This document shows positions 17,634 through 27,147 of a stretch of DNA of 64,000 nt, piece by piece. A model generated the notes under the pieces. That model was given only the letters and a program-made list of their open reading frames with translations. It did no database searches and was not told where the DNA came from. Position 1 is the first letter of the stretch; the number at the start of each line of letters is the position of its first letter. The position numbers and the translations under genes were made by a program. The stretch comes from Pararhodobacter marinus (GTDB lineage: Bacteria > Pseudomonadota > Alphaproteobacteria > Rhodobacterales > Rhodobacteraceae), in the NCBI RefSeq assembly GCF_003122215.1, contig NZ_QEYD01000005.1, positions 248,001 through 312,000 of the forward strand, written 5' to 3'.

Positions 17634-18527
17634 ATGGCCCTGTTCAATCTGCGCAAAGGCGCGAGCACCGAGGCGAAGCCCGAAAACCTGGCGGCGCTGC
17701 TGCAGGGGGCGTCGATCGAAGTCATGCCGCGCACCGCGGCCAAGGTCGAAAGCTTCCGCGAGATCCTGCCCGAAGGCACGCGCGTCTATGTCGCGCATAT
17801 CGAGGGCACGCCCATCGACGAGATGGTCGCCACCGTGAAGCGCATCACCGACGAAGGCTATCCGGCGATGCCGCACCTGCCCGCGCGCATCATCGACAGC
17901 CGCGCGACGCTGGAAACCTGGCTCAAGCGCTACCGCGAGGAAGCGGGCGCCGAACAGGCGCTGGTTCTGGCGGGCGGCGTGCCGACCGTGGCGGGCGAGT
18001 TCACCTCGGCCATCGACCTGCTGAAAACCGGCCTGTTCGACGAGCTGGGCTACAAGCGCCTGCATGTCGCCGGGCACCCGGAAGGGAACAAGGACATCGA
18101 CGCCAAGGGCGGCACCAAGCTGGTCGACGAGGCGGTGATGTGGAAGCAGGGCTTCTCCGAGCAGACCGATGCCGAAATGGCCATCGCCACGCAATTCGCC
18201 TTCGAGGCCGGTCCGATCATCGCCTGGGCCGAGCGGCTGCAGGCGATGGGTGTGACGCTGCCGATCCATCTGGGCGTCGCGGGTCCGACCAAGCTGCAGA
18301 CGCTGATCAAGTTCGCCATCGCCTGCGGTGTCGGCCCGTCGCTGGGCGTGTTGCAGAAGCGCGCGATGGACCTGTCGAAACTGTTGCTGCCCTTCACGCC
18401 GACTGAGCTGCTGGGCGAGATCGCGGCCTACAAATCGGCGCATCCCGACAGCCTGATCGAGAAGATCCACATCTTCCCGCTGGGCGGGATCAAGACCTCG
18501 GCCACCTGGCTGAACGAGCATAACTGA
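17634..18527 (+). CDS. metF: Methylenetetrahydrofolate reductase-like protein (MetF family)
   Basis: 297-residue TIM-barrel protein of the MTHFR superfamily. It shows VYVAHIEGTPIDEM, AGGVPTVAGEFTSAIDLL, LHVAGHPEGNKD and LPIHLGVAGPTKL, all family regions. GGGAGGAG precedes the ATG 13 bases after the YciI-like gene. A dedicated MetF beside LigM would re-oxidise the 5-methyl-THF produced by O-demethylation, as with metF-ligM in SYK-6. No formyl-THF ligase is in the window. Confidence 0.85.
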   Translation: MALFNLRKGASTEAKPENLAALLQGASIEVMPRTAAKVESFREILPEGTRVYVAHIEGTPIDEMVATVKRITDEGYPAMPHLPARIIDSRATLETWLKRYREEAGAEQALVLAGGVPTVAGEFTSAIDLLKTGLFDELGYKRLHVAGHPEGNKDIDAKGGTKLVDEAVMWKQGFSEQTDAEMAIATQFAFEAGPIIAWAERLQAMGVTLPIHLGVAGPTKLQTLIKFAIACGVGPSLGVLQKRAMDLSKLLLPFTPTELLGEIAAYKSAHPDSLIEKIHIFPLGGIKTSATWLNEHN

Positions 18528-18560
18528 GGGAAGCGGGGGGCCAGCGCCCCGTACCCCCCG

Positions 18561-18586
18561 CCAAGGGGGAGCACGCTCCCCCTTGG
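18561..18586. terminator. Strong hairpin between convergent genes
   Basis: CCAAGGGGGAG, loop CACG, CTCCCCCTTGG: a perfect 11-bp stem in the 88-base gap between the MetF-like gene and the convergent hydroxypyruvate isomerase-like gene. No clear T-run follows, so it may act bidirectionally or be a GC-rich intergenic repeat. Confidence 0.6.
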
Positions 18587-18615
18587 GACCCCCGTTTGGT
18601 CCCGCTTGAGTATTT

Positions 18616-19356
18616 TCAGCAGCGTGAAAGTGCGGGGAGCCACGACAGGCTGGCATCAGTCGGGCCGTTCGGACGGTATTCCGCGCCGAAGGGGCCGGGC
18701 CAGTCGAGTTTCGGCAGGAGCGCCGCGTAATCGACCGTGCCATGGTCGGGCGCGCCGCGATCGGGAACCGCGGCGAGCTGGACATGGCCGATGAGGGCGC
18801 GGTGGCGTTGATAGGTTGCCAGCACGTCGCCCTCGGTGCGGCCGACATGGTAGCAATCGACCATCAGTTTCAGGTTGGGAGAGCCGAGGGCGGTGCAGGT
18901 CTGCGCCGCCTTTTCCTGGCTGTTCAGATGGTAGCCCGGCACGTCATGGGGATTGAGCGCCTCGATCAGGATCGTCAGGTCGGGCGCGGCGTTGCAGGCA
19001 TGGGTGAGGCTGGCGCGAAAGGTCTCCTCGTCCCCGTCTTTGCCCGCCATCACATGCACAGCACTTGTCCTCGTGGCGCGCGCATAGGCGATGGCCTCGT
19101 CGATGGCGGCGCGGGCCTCGTCTTCGCGGCCTTTCAGGGCGGCGAGGCCGAATTCTCCCGGCCCGCCGGGGCGGGTGTTGAGCGAGAGCATCGGCAGGCC
19201 TGTCTCGGCCAGCGCGCGGGCGACGGTGTCGGGCGGCGTGTCATAGGGCCAGTGGCATTCGACCGCCCGAAACCCCGCATCGGCGGCGGCGCGGATCGCG
19301 TCTTGCAGCGGCAGCTCGGTCCACAGGAAGCCGAGATTGGCCGAAAAGGCCCTCAC
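18616..19356 (-). CDS. hyi: Hydroxypyruvate isomerase-like TIM-barrel protein
   Basis: 246-residue sugar-isomerase-like barrel. Family segments are AFSANLGFLWTELP at the start, VECHWPYDTP, ILIEALNPHDVPGYHL and the late FGAEYRPNG; the two glutamates in the last two match the metal-binding pair. The GTG at 19356 overlaps the DUF1513 stop (GTGA), so it is translationally coupled to the iron locus. Exact substrate uncertain (hydroxypyruvate or another keto-sugar). Confidence 0.82.
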   Translation of the reverse strand: MRAFSANLGFLWTELPLQDAIRAAADAGFRAVECHWPYDTPPDTVARALAETGLPMLSLNTRPGGPGEFGLAALKGREDEARAAIDEAIAYARATRTSAVHVMAGKDGDEETFRASLTHACNAAPDLTILIEALNPHDVPGYHLNSQEKAAQTCTALGSPNLKLMVDCYHVGRTEGDVLATYQRHRALIGHVQLAAVPDRGAPDHGTVDYAALLPKLDWPGPFGAEYRPNGPTDASLSWLPALSRC

Positions 19357-20399
19357 AGCGTCACGATGTGATTGTCCCAGGCGCGCGGGCGCAGGCCCAG
19401 CGGGCGGGCCTGGCCCCCGGTGACGCGCAGCACGCCGCCGCCGCCATCGGTGGTCAGGAAACCGCCGGGGCAGGGGGCAAGGCCGCAGATATCGGCCCGG
19501 GGCGTGGCGCCGAGAAAGGCGCCCCGCGCGTCGAAGCGGTGTAGCCGCCCGCCCCGCGGCGAGGTGATCGCGACTTCGCCCTGCGAAAAGGCGACCGAGC
19601 CCGCATAGCCCTGCATCAGCGCCTGTTCGGGGCCGGGCGCCGAGGCGAGGATCGGTGCCGCGCCGCGCCGGTGCAGGCCCAGAAGCGGCACGACCTGTCC
19701 GGCGGGGCCTTCCCATTGCATGGCGAAGGCCAGCGTGCCGTCTTCGTGGGCGAGATGGCGGATCGAGGCGAAATGCAGCGCGGGGTCGAGCGTGACCTCT
19801 TCGGCGATCGCATCGTCTTCGACATAGACCAGCGAGGGCGCCATGTCGGGCAGGTTCAGCTTTGTGCGGTCGGCGGGATCGGTGGCGATGCCGCCATTCG
19901 CCACGGCGAAGCCGCCACCCGGAAGGCGCAGCATTTCATGCGGACCGATGCCGCCGGTTTCGATCTGGCCGATGCGGCGATAGGCGCTGTCCCAGATCCC
20001 GAGGAAACCCCGGCTGTCCGTGGCTCTTTGTTCAACGGTATAAAGGATGTCGCCTTCCGCCGTAAACGCGCCATGGCCGTTGAACTGCATCCCGTCCGGC
20101 GGTGTCAGGTCGCGGATGAGCGCGCCCGTGGCACAATCGAGCACCAGCGCGAAGGCGCCGGGGCGGCGGGCGAAGGCCACCGCTTCGGGGCGCGTGGGAT
20201 GCGCGGCGCCGGCATGGCCGCGCGCGGGCAGGGGCAGGCGGAACGTGTCTGCGCCGTCGGCGGCAAGGCCGAACAGCGCGTAGGCGCCATCGGCCTCGCG
20301 CGCGCAGGCGAGCCAGCGCGGGCTGCCTGCATCGGCCCAGGACGGTTTCGGCGCGGCGACGGCCATCAGCCCGGCGAGAAAGGCGCGGCGAGAGGTCAT
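19353..20399 (-). CDS. DUF1513 beta-propeller-like protein, exported
   Basis: 348 residues with a twin-arginine signal (TSRRAFLAGLMAVA). The rest is a repeated beta-rich protein with FNGHGAFTAEGDILYTVEQ and IGPHEMLRLPGGGFAVANGG, typical of DUF1513. It is the fourth member of the standard imelysin / di-heme oxidase / imelysin / DUF1513 iron-regulated set, three bases after the second imelysin. Molecular function is not established. Confidence 0.85.
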   Translation of the reverse strand: MTSRRAFLAGLMAVAAPKPSWADAGSPRWLACAREADGAYALFGLAADGADTFRLPLPARGHAGAAHPTRPEAVAFARRPGAFALVLDCATGALIRDLTPPDGMQFNGHGAFTAEGDILYTVEQRATDSRGFLGIWDSAYRRIGQIETGGIGPHEMLRLPGGGFAVANGGIATDPADRTKLNLPDMAPSLVYVEDDAIAEEVTLDPALHFASIRHLAHEDGTLAFAMQWEGPAGQVVPLLGLHRRGAAPILASAPGPEQALMQGYAGSVAFSQGEVAITSPRGGRLHRFDARGAFLGATPRADICGLAPCPGGFLTTDGGGGVLRVTGGQARPLGLRPRAWDNHIVTL

Positions 20400-20402
20400 G
20401 GT

Positions 20403-21404
20403 TCAGTCTCCGTCGAGCGCGTTGAAGCCCGGCGCGATGCCCATCGCCTCGCCGATGGCGAGGCTCAGCGCGTCGCCCACCATGCGAATCTGGCCTTGCA
20501 GCGATTCCAGCCGGACATGGGCGGCGGGGTCGGTGACATCCTGAAAGGCCGGGTCCTCGATCCCTTCGGCAAAATAGGCCACGGCATCGAAGGCCTCGTC
20601 GACGGCGGGGACGGGCCCTTCGGCCAGCGCGCGGGCCATGCGGTGCAGCGCTTCCATCGACAGGGTCAGGTTGCGCAGGCTGCGTCCCGAGCGCCAGGTC
20701 TCGGCGCGGGCGGGCACCGGCCGCCCGGGCGTGCCCAGGACCTGCCCCAGCCGCTGATCGGCGTTGAACTCGACCCCGCCGTGAAGCTGGGTGAAAAGCG
20801 CGCGCTCGGCCTCGGCCTCGGACAGGAAGAGCGCGTTGTCGGGTTCGCCGGCATGACGCAGTTCGGGCGCGAATTTGCGCCGCCAGGCGCCGTCGAGATC
20901 GCCGGCCTGTTCGGCCAGGTCCTCGGTCATGACCTGCACCAGACGGCATTCGTAGCTGTCTGCCGCGTAGCCGCTGAATTGCGGGTCATAGAGCATGGTT
21001 TCCAGCGCGTAGAGCCCGCGCGCGGCGGCCGAGACCTGCGCGAAGTCTTCCGCATCCGTGCCCAGCGGGTCTTCGCTTTCGATCACCCGCGCCAGCGTGC
21101 GGCGGCCGGAATTGCGGCTGTCGGGCCAGAAGGCGATGGTAAGCGCCGCCTGCTCCTGCGGTCCCAGGCGCAGATGGCCGATCCCCATCCACGCATCCAT
21201 CGCCGCGTTCCAGGCGGGTTGCACATGCTCGGGGCGGCAATCGGCGGCGGCGCTGGTCTCAAGCGCCTGCGCGGCTTCGGCGAAAGCGGCGGTGCCGGGC
21301 AGGATATGGGTGTCGAGCACGGCCTCGACATCGGCCAGCGCGGGCGTGGTCAGGGCGGGGGTGGCGGCCAGAAACAGGCCGAAGGCAAGGGACAGACGCA
21401 TCAC
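20403..21404 (-). CDS. Imelysin family (peptidase M75-like) periplasmic protein
   Basis: 333 residues with signal peptide ([24 protein letters not shown]). Helical imelysin domain, with WNAAMDAWMGIGHLRLGP near the start and GLYALETMLYD at the place of the family GxHxxE motif, so the histidine is replaced by tyrosine. Overlaps the di-heme gene by 4 bases. Imelysins are thought to bind iron rather than to be peptidases; this copy may have altered metal binding. Confidence 0.85.
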   Translation of the reverse strand: MMRLSLAFGLFLAATPALTTPALADVEAVLDTHILPGTAAFAEAAQALETSAAADCRPEHVQPAWNAAMDAWMGIGHLRLGPQEQAALTIAFWPDSRNSGRRTLARVIESEDPLGTDAEDFAQVSAAARGLYALETMLYDPQFSGYAADSYECRLVQVMTEDLAEQAGDLDGAWRRKFAPELRHAGEPDNALFLSEAEAERALFTQLHGGVEFNADQRLGQVLGTPGRPVPARAETWRSGRSLRNLTLSMEALHRMARALAEGPVPAVDEAFDAVAYFAEGIEDPAFQDVTDPAAHVRLESLQGQIRMVGDALSLAIGEAMGIAPGFNALDGD

Positions 21405-22975
21405 AGGCTCCTCAGGAAGCGCAGAAGGGCGGCGCGGTCGTCGGGGGCAAGCCCGACCACGGTGTCACGGGCGGATTGCGCTTCGCCGCCATGCCACAAG
21501 ATCGCCTCGAGCAGGCTGCGGGCACGGCCGTCATGCAGGTAGCTGCCCCGACCGCTGACCTGTTCTGTCAGCCCGATCCCCCAGAGCGGCGGCGTGCGCC
21601 ATTCGCGGCCCGTCGCGCGGGCTTCGGCAAAGCCGTCGGCCAGACCCTCGCCCATGTCGTGCAGCAGGAAATCGGAATAGGGCCAGATCAGCTGAAAGGA
21701 ATGCTGCACGCGGTCTTCATTCAGCGTGCGGGTCACGAAAGACGGGCGGTGACAGGCGGCACAGCCGGCCTCGCGGAAGATCGCGCGCCCGCGCAGGACT
21801 TCCGGATCGCCGACGTCGCGCCGGGCGGGAACGCCGAGATTGGTGATGAAGAAAGTCACCAGCCCCAGCGCGGTGTCGCTGATCTCGTGCCCGTCATGCT
21901 GCGGATCGCCGCCATCGGGGGCCTGGCGGCAGGCCGCCTGCGGTTCGGTGCAATCGCCCCAGCCCTGCGGGAACAGCGACGAGGACAGGCCGACATCGTG
22001 GAAAAACGCGCTGGCGGATTGTTCGCGCACGGTGGGCATCCCGGCCTTGAGTCCGAAGCGGCCCAGCATCGGTGCGTCGAACTCGCGCGACCAGACGATA
22101 TTGGCGCGGCCTGAAATCCCGTCGCCATCGGCGTCGTCTGGATCGGCCAGGGCCAGGATATCGTCGGTGGCGATGGTTTCGATCAGCCCCAGCCCGATCA
22201 ACGGCGGCGCCACGCGGGGGCTGAGCATCGCGGCCTCGTGCAGCGGGCCGAAGCCCGGATCGGCGGCCTGCCAGTCGGGGCGGCGCAGCGTGACCGTCTC
22301 GCCGCCTTCCAGCGTGACGGGGATGTCCTCCCACGACACGGCAAGCCGGTATTCGGTCAGTTGCCCCTGGATCGCGTCATCCTGCAACTGGTCGCCATAG
22401 ACCGGGTCGGGCAGGGTGGAGATGTACTCGGCGATACCCTCGGGCGTAGGCGTGCCCTCGGGCGCGGGGATCGCCACGCGCAGGAACATGCCGGGGCGAG
22501 AGGGCGCTTCGGGATCGGAATCGGGCGGGCCGGCGCGGCCGCCATTCGGGTGACAATCGGCGCAGGCGCGGGCGTTGAAGAGCGGGCCCAGCCCGTCCGA
22601 CGCGGTGGTCGAGGCCGGGGCCGAGGCCCAGGGCCGCGAGAACAGCGCCTCGCCCAGCTCGAAGGTCATGCCCTGTTCCAGCGTCAGGTTCGCGGCGGGC
22701 TGTGCGAAAGCGTCGACGGTGGAGCGTGCGCGCACCGTTCCCGCGCCGCCCGAGCGCAACTCGAAGCGCTGTGGGCGCGACGGATCTTCGGGCGGACCCA
22801 GCACCAGCGCGGCGCGGGCGCTTTCCTGTTCGGTACGCGGAAGGGCGTTCAGGTGCAGGTCGCCGAGATCCTGCGCATGGCCGGGAAAGGCCGCGAAGGG
22901 CAGGGCCAGGATCAGCCCCGCCCGGCGCAGGCTGTTACTCGGCTTCGTCCATCGGCGCGGCGTTGAGCAGCGCAT
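21401..22975 (-). CDS. Di-heme oxidoreductase (DUF1111, putative thiol oxidoreductase)
   Basis: About 524 residues with two c-type heme motifs, CADCHPNGG and CAACHRP, so a periplasmic di-heme cytochrome of the DUF1111/CcP-like group. A signal-like segment ([20 protein letters not shown]) follows an N-terminal basic stretch. The ATG at 22975 lies inside the bacterioferritin gene (41-base overlap) with GGGAG 9 bases before it. In this conserved cluster it may oxidise or reduce iron or a peptide-bound metal for the imelysins. Confidence 0.85.
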   Translation of the reverse strand: MRCSTPRRWTKPSNSLRRAGLILALPFAAFPGHAQDLGDLHLNALPRTEQESARAALVLGPPEDPSRPQRFELRSGGAGTVRARSTVDAFAQPAANLTLEQGMTFELGEALFSRPWASAPASTTASDGLGPLFNARACADCHPNGGRAGPPDSDPEAPSRPGMFLRVAIPAPEGTPTPEGIAEYISTLPDPVYGDQLQDDAIQGQLTEYRLAVSWEDIPVTLEGGETVTLRRPDWQAADPGFGPLHEAAMLSPRVAPPLIGLGLIETIATDDILALADPDDADGDGISGRANIVWSREFDAPMLGRFGLKAGMPTVREQSASAFFHDVGLSSSLFPQGWGDCTEPQAACRQAPDGGDPQHDGHEISDTALGLVTFFITNLGVPARRDVGDPEVLRGRAIFREAGCAACHRPSFVTRTLNEDRVQHSFQLIWPYSDFLLHDMGEGLADGFAEARATGREWRTPPLWGIGLTEQVSGRGSYLHDGRARSLLEAILWHGGEAQSARDTVVGLAPDDRAALLRFLRSL

Positions 22976-23420
22976 AGCGTTCGTCTCCCAGACGGGCATA
23001 GAGATCGAGCTGGGTCTCAAGGAAGTCGATATGCCCTTCCTCGTCGGTCAGAAGCTCCTGGAACAGCTCCATCGACACGAAATCGTTGACCGACTGACAA
23101 TAGGCGCGCGCTTCGCGGTAGAGGGCGGCGGCTTCCTGTTCCGCGGCCAGATCGGATTCCAGCGTTTCCTTGGGGTTTTCGCCGATCCTGAGCGGGTCGA
23201 GTTTCTGCAGGTTCGGATGGCCGCCGAGAAAGATGATCCGGTCGATCAGCTTGTCCGCGTGATGCATCTCCTCGATGCTTTCCTCGCGGCTTTTCTTGGC
23301 CATTTTCGCCAGACCCCAATCGGCCTGCAGGCGGTAGTGAAGCCAGTACTGGCTGACCGCCGTGAGCTCCGAGCGCAAGGCTTTGTTCAGGTATTCAATG
23401 ACTTTCTCATCGCCCTTCAT
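22935..23420 (-). CDS. bfr: Bacterioferritin
   Basis: 161-residue iron-storage subunit. Ferroxidase ligands are all in place: Glu18, Glu51, His54, Glu94, Glu127, His130, and the inter-subunit heme ligand Met52 ([12 protein letters not shown]). Forms a 24-mer with heme. Upstream and overlapping (14 bases) is its ferredoxin; downstream the di-heme gene starts within its 3' end. Confidence 0.96.
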   Translation of the reverse strand: MKGDEKVIEYLNKALRSELTAVSQYWLHYRLQADWGLAKMAKKSREESIEEMHHADKLIDRIIFLGGHPNLQKLDPLRIGENPKETLESDLAAEQEAAALYREARAYCQSVNDFVSMELFQELLTDEEGHIDFLETQLDLYARLGDERYALLNAAPMDEAE

Positions 23421-23664
23421 GGTCCGGTCTCCTTGTTGACTGCGCGCGCAGGTTGCGCAGTTCCATGGGGACCTGAGTATTCGGATTGGACCGCATGGTC
23501 GAGAGAAAAAGCTTCATGCACCCGCCGCAATCGGCGGTCTTGCCGAGGGCGCGGTAGACCTTGCCGGGGGTGATGATCGTCCACGGATCGGACTGTCGCA
23601 TCCAGTCGACCGCGGCGTGAATGTCGCGGTCCGAGATGTTTTCGCACGAGCAGACGATCATCAC
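23407..23664 (-). CDS. bfd: Bacterioferritin-associated ferredoxin
   Basis: 85-residue [2Fe-2S] protein with CSC near the N-terminus and CGGC about 38 residues later, the Bfd cluster pattern. It reduces bacterioferritin to mobilise iron. Starts 9 bases after the upstream imelysin stop and overlaps bfr by 14 bases. Confidence 0.93.
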   Translation of the reverse strand: MMIVCSCENISDRDIHAAVDWMRQSDPWTIITPGKVYRALGKTADCGGCMKLFLSTMRSNPNTQVPMELRNLRAQSTRRPDHEGR

Positions 23665-23673
23665 CAGTCTCCG

Positions 23674-24933
23674 TTACTGGAATACGGCCGAGGGGTCGTC
23701 GAGGCTGTCGGACCCTTCCAGCTCGATACCCGACAAATCCAACGCGGCGATGACACGTTCGATGTCGCGGGTCTGATCCACCAGCGCATCCACCGCGCCC
23801 ATGATCACCGCCTCGCCCTCGTCATTGCCGGGGGCGAGCATCATGTCATAGGACATGCCGCCCTCGGCGGTGTCGACCATGGTCTGAAGCGCCGAGACCG
23901 AGGCGTCGAGTTTCGCGCGCAGCGCCTCGTCGAGATCGGCGTGGTTCTCGGCCACGTAATCCGACAGGCTGGGCCCCGAGACGACCGAACCGTCGACGCG
24001 GGTATATTCGCCGACATAGACGTTCCGGATGCCGACCGCGTCATAGTAATGGCTGTAATGGGTGTTGTCCGAGAAGCAGTCATGCTCTTCCTCGGGGTCG
24101 TTCAGCATCAGGCCCAGCCGGATCCGCTCGCCGGCGAGCTCGCCATAGGACAGGCTGCCCATGCCGGTCAGGATGGCCGAGATCCCGGCGGCCTCGTCGG
24201 CCATCACGGCTTCGCGCGCTTCGCCGTCTTCGGACCATGCATCGGCCATTTCCTGCAGATCGGCGATCAGCAGCTCGGTCGCGGCGGTCAGGTATTGCGC
24301 GCGGCGGTCGCAGTTGCCGTTGGTGCACGCGTCGCCCTGCGCGTAATCGGTCCAAGGACGCTCGCCCGCGCCGGCATCGGTGCCGTTCAGGTCCTGGCCC
24401 CAGAGCAGGAATTCGATGGCGTGATAGCCGGTGGCGACATTGGCTTCGACGGTGTCGGCCTCGTGCAGAACATCCTGCAGCAGCGCCGTGTCGATGGTCG
24501 AGGCGTCGATTTCGGTCCCGCCCAGCGTGAAGTTCGGCGTGGCGATCACGTTGAGATTGGCCGCCGGGTTGTCGTCGCCGCCCATATAGCTGCGGCTGGT
24601 ATAGTCGATCAGCCCCTCATCCAGCGGCCAGGCATTCACGCGGCCTTCCCAGTCGTCGACAATCGGGTTGCCGAAGCGGAAGGCCTCGGTCTGCTGGTAA
24701 GGGACGCGCGCGGCGATCCACGCTTCGCGCGCGGCGGCCAGACCTTCGGCCGACGGGGCGGCGAGGAAATCCTCGATCGTGGCCTGCAGTGTCTGCGCGG
24801 TGGTCACGCTGTCGGAATACCCGGCTTCGGCAATGTCGGCATAGGTGGTCAGGACTTCGGCCTGGGTGACGGCGAAGCCGGCCGAGGGCAGCGCGATGGC
24901 GGCGGCGAGCATAAGGGGCGTGATACGGCGCAT
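23674..24933 (-). CDS. Imelysin family iron-regulated periplasmic protein (IrpA-like)
   Basis: 419 residues with signal peptide (MRRITPLMLAAAIALPSAGFA). The intact family motif GYHAIEFLLWG gives GxHxxE, and paired imelysin repeats follow, with VPYQQTEAFRFGNP near residue 75. The ATG at 24933 has AGAGGA upstream; the open frame upstream to 25059 lacks a signal peptide. First gene of the leftward iron operon, so its promoter probably drives bfd, bfr and the rest. Confidence 0.9.
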   Translation of the reverse strand: MRRITPLMLAAAIALPSAGFAVTQAEVLTTYADIAEAGYSDSVTTAQTLQATIEDFLAAPSAEGLAAAREAWIAARVPYQQTEAFRFGNPIVDDWEGRVNAWPLDEGLIDYTSRSYMGGDDNPAANLNVIATPNFTLGGTEIDASTIDTALLQDVLHEADTVEANVATGYHAIEFLLWGQDLNGTDAGAGERPWTDYAQGDACTNGNCDRRAQYLTAATELLIADLQEMADAWSEDGEAREAVMADEAAGISAILTGMGSLSYGELAGERIRLGLMLNDPEEEHDCFSDNTHYSHYYDAVGIRNVYVGEYTRVDGSVVSGPSLSDYVAENHADLDEALRAKLDASVSALQTMVDTAEGGMSYDMMLAPGNDEGEAVIMGAVDALVDQTRDIERVIAALDLSGIELEGSDSLDDPSAVFQ

Positions 24934-25057
24934 GAGTTCCTCTGACGGTACGGTCTGCGCGGCGACGGGGCCGCACGGAAATGTCGCGCCGGGCTCGACC
25001 GCCCGCAGCGCGCGAAACGCAGACACGCGCCGCCGGAAGGCTTGGCTAGGCAGGCGC

Positions 25058-25087
25058 ACCCTAGGGGAAGGCGCCCGTGTAAGTCAA
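25058..25087 (-). promoter_or_regulatory. Possible promoter of the iron operon
   Basis: On the minus strand TTGACT (25087-25082), an 18-base gap, then TAGGGT (25063-25058), about 125 bases before the imelysin ATG. The -10 match is weak and I see no convincing Fur, Irr or RirA box, so iron control is only expected from the gene content. Confidence 0.3.
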
Positions 25088-25147
25088 TCCTGATTTCTTT
25101 GCTAGGGTATTCGGCGGCGGCCGTGGCTGCTTGCCCGGAGCGCCGCT

Positions 25148-25585
25148 TCAGGCCAGCAGATGCACCATGTGCCGCATCGCCAGCGCATAGCCATGAATGC
25201 CGAAACCCGCCATCACCGCATCCGCGCGGTGGCTGACATAGGAATGGTGGCGGAAGGCTTCGCGCTTGTGGACCTGGCTGATATGCACCTCGATCACCGG
25301 GCCCTCGAAGGTGTTGAGCGCGTCGAGCACCGCCACCGAGGTATGCGTCAGCGCCGCCGGGTTGATGATGATCCCCGCCGCCGTTTCGCGTGCCTCGTGG
25401 ATCCAGTCGACGATCTGGCCTTCCCAGTTCGATTGCCGCATCACCGTTTCGATCCCGGCTGCCTGCGCGATCCCGGCGCATTGGGCGGCGACGTCTTCAA
25501 GCGTGTCATGGCCGTAGATCTCGGGCTGGCGCTTGCCCAGAAGGTTCAGGTTCGGGCCGTTGAGGATATGGATCGTCAGGGTCAT
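25148..25585 (-). CDS. aroQ: Type II 3-dehydroquinate dehydratase
   Basis: 145-residue dodecameric shikimate-pathway enzyme. Motifs: [19 protein letters not shown] with the catalytic arginine and tyrosine, [16 protein letters not shown], and [17 protein letters not shown] with the catalytic histidine. A stand-alone gene; link to quinate use and protocatechuate is possible but unsupported. Confidence 0.95.
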   Translation of the reverse strand: MTLTIHILNGPNLNLLGKRQPEIYGHDTLEDVAAQCAGIAQAAGIETVMRQSNWEGQIVDWIHEARETAAGIIINPAALTHTSVAVLDALNTFEGPVIEVHISQVHKREAFRHHSYVSHRADAVMAGFGIHGYALAMRHMVHLLA

Positions 25586-25780
25586 GGGCTCGCTTGCGCC
25601 TCGGTTGGGGTGGTCCGAACTTACGCTGCCCTTGCGCGCGTTTCCAGAGCCGCGCGACAGGGGCGCCGACCTGCCGACCGGCGGAGCTCACACGCAATTG
25701 TTTCTCGCCCCCGCTTGGCCGCGCGCCCCGGGGCGCGTAGGCTGCGCGGCGATGACCCAGCAGCCGGATCCGCCGCCCCC

Positions 25781-27145
25781 ATGCGCAGCCTCGATACCTT
25801 CACCGCCCTGAACCGCTTCGGTCTCGGTGCCGGGCCGGGCGACGATGCGCGGGTGGGCGACGATCCGCGCGGCTGGCTTCTGGACCAGATCCGCCCGGGG
25901 CAGGCGCTGCCGCCCGGCCTGCGCCGGTTTCGCAGCGCGGCCGAGATCCGGGCCGAGATCGCGCGCGCCGGGCGGGAAAGCAACGAGGCCCGCACCCGCA
26001 CCGTGCGCCGCGCGATGAACCGCGATTTCCGGCAAGAGGTGATGGCGCGTCTGCGCTACGAGATCCGCACCCCCGAGGTGCTGCCCGAGAGGATGGTGCG
26101 CTTCTGGGCGAACCATTTCACCGCCTCGCTGTCGCGCGGGTCGCGCGACGGGGTGACGATCCCGGCTTACGAGCGCGAGGCGATCCGCCCGCATGTCTTC
26201 GGCCGGTTCCGCGACATGCTGCACGCGGCGGCGCGGAACCCAACGCTTCTGACCTATCTCGACAACGTGTCCTCGGTCGGTCCGGACTCGCCCGCCGGGC
26301 AGAACCGGCAGCGCAACCGCCCCACCGCGACCACGCTCAACGAGAATTTCGCCCGCGAGTTGCTGGAGCTGCACACGCTGGGCGTCGATGGCGGCTACAC
26401 GCAGGACGACATCATCGAGGCGGCGAAGATCTTCACCGGCTGGGGCCATGGCGGCTATCGGCGCGGCGGCGACGAGCCGATCCATGGCAATTTCCAGTTC
26501 GTCCGCCGTCAGCATCAGCCCGGCCCCAAGACCGTGCTGGGCCGCGTCTACGAAGAGGCGGGCGAGGAAGAAGGCCTGCGCCTGCTCGACGATCTGGCGC
26601 GGCATCCGTCCACGGCCCGCCATATCGCTACCAAGCTGGTGCGGCATTTCGTGGCCGATATCCCGCCGCCCGATGCTGTCGCGCGCATCGAGCAGGTGTT
26701 TCGAGACACCGAGGGCGATCTGGCCGAAGTGACGCGGGCGCTGGTCCTGCTGGATGCCGCCTGGGCCGATCCGCTGGCCAAGGTGAAGACGCCGCATGAA
26801 TTCGTCGTCGCCTGTTTCCGGGCCACCGGCTCATTGCCCGAGAACCAGCCCGATTACTTCCAGCCAATGCGCCTGTTGGCGATGATGCCGCATTCCGCGC
26901 CATCGCCTGCCGGCTGGAGCGATCGCGCCGCCGACTGGCTGGGCCCCGAGGCGCTGATGATCCGGCTCGAATGGGCGCGGGGTTTCGCCGCGCGCCAGCC
27001 CGGCACGCTGATCCCGGCCGAGATACTCGATCGCTCCATCGGCGCCGCCGCGCGCGAGGTGACGACGACCTGGGTCGAGCGCGCGCCCTCGGGCGATGCG
27101 GCGCTTGCGATGATCCTTGCCAGCCCCGAATTCCAGAGGAGATGA
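25781..27145 (+). CDS. DUF1800 family protein
   Basis: 454 residues. Typical DUF1800 segments: TALNRFGLGAGPGD at the start, RMVRFWANHFTAS, LNENFARELLELHTLG, GGYTQDDIIEAAKIFTGW and a C-terminal ILASPEFQRR. Function unknown; always paired with DUF1501, as here (stop 2 bases before the next ATG). No clear signal peptide from this start. Upstream is a 195-base gap from divergent aroQ. Confidence 0.87.
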   Translation: MRSLDTFTALNRFGLGAGPGDDARVGDDPRGWLLDQIRPGQALPPGLRRFRSAAEIRAEIARAGRESNEARTRTVRRAMNRDFRQEVMARLRYEIRTPEVLPERMVRFWANHFTASLSRGSRDGVTIPAYEREAIRPHVFGRFRDMLHAAARNPTLLTYLDNVSSVGPDSPAGQNRQRNRPTATTLNENFARELLELHTLGVDGGYTQDDIIEAAKIFTGWGHGGYRRGGDEPIHGNFQFVRRQHQPGPKTVLGRVYEEAGEEEGLRLLDDLARHPSTARHIATKLVRHFVADIPPPDAVARIEQVFRDTEGDLAEVTRALVLLDAAWADPLAKVKTPHEFVVACFRATGSLPENQPDYFQPMRLLAMMPHSAPSPAGWSDRAADWLGPEALMIRLEWARGFAARQPGTLIPAEILDRSIGAAAREVTTTWVERAPSGDAALAMILASPEFQRR

Positions 27146-27147
27146 CG

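Noticed and set aside
25148-25585. aroQ as part of a quinate-to-protocatechuate pathway
   Set aside because: No quinate dehydrogenase or dehydroshikimate dehydratase is near; biosynthetic shikimate role is the simpler reading.
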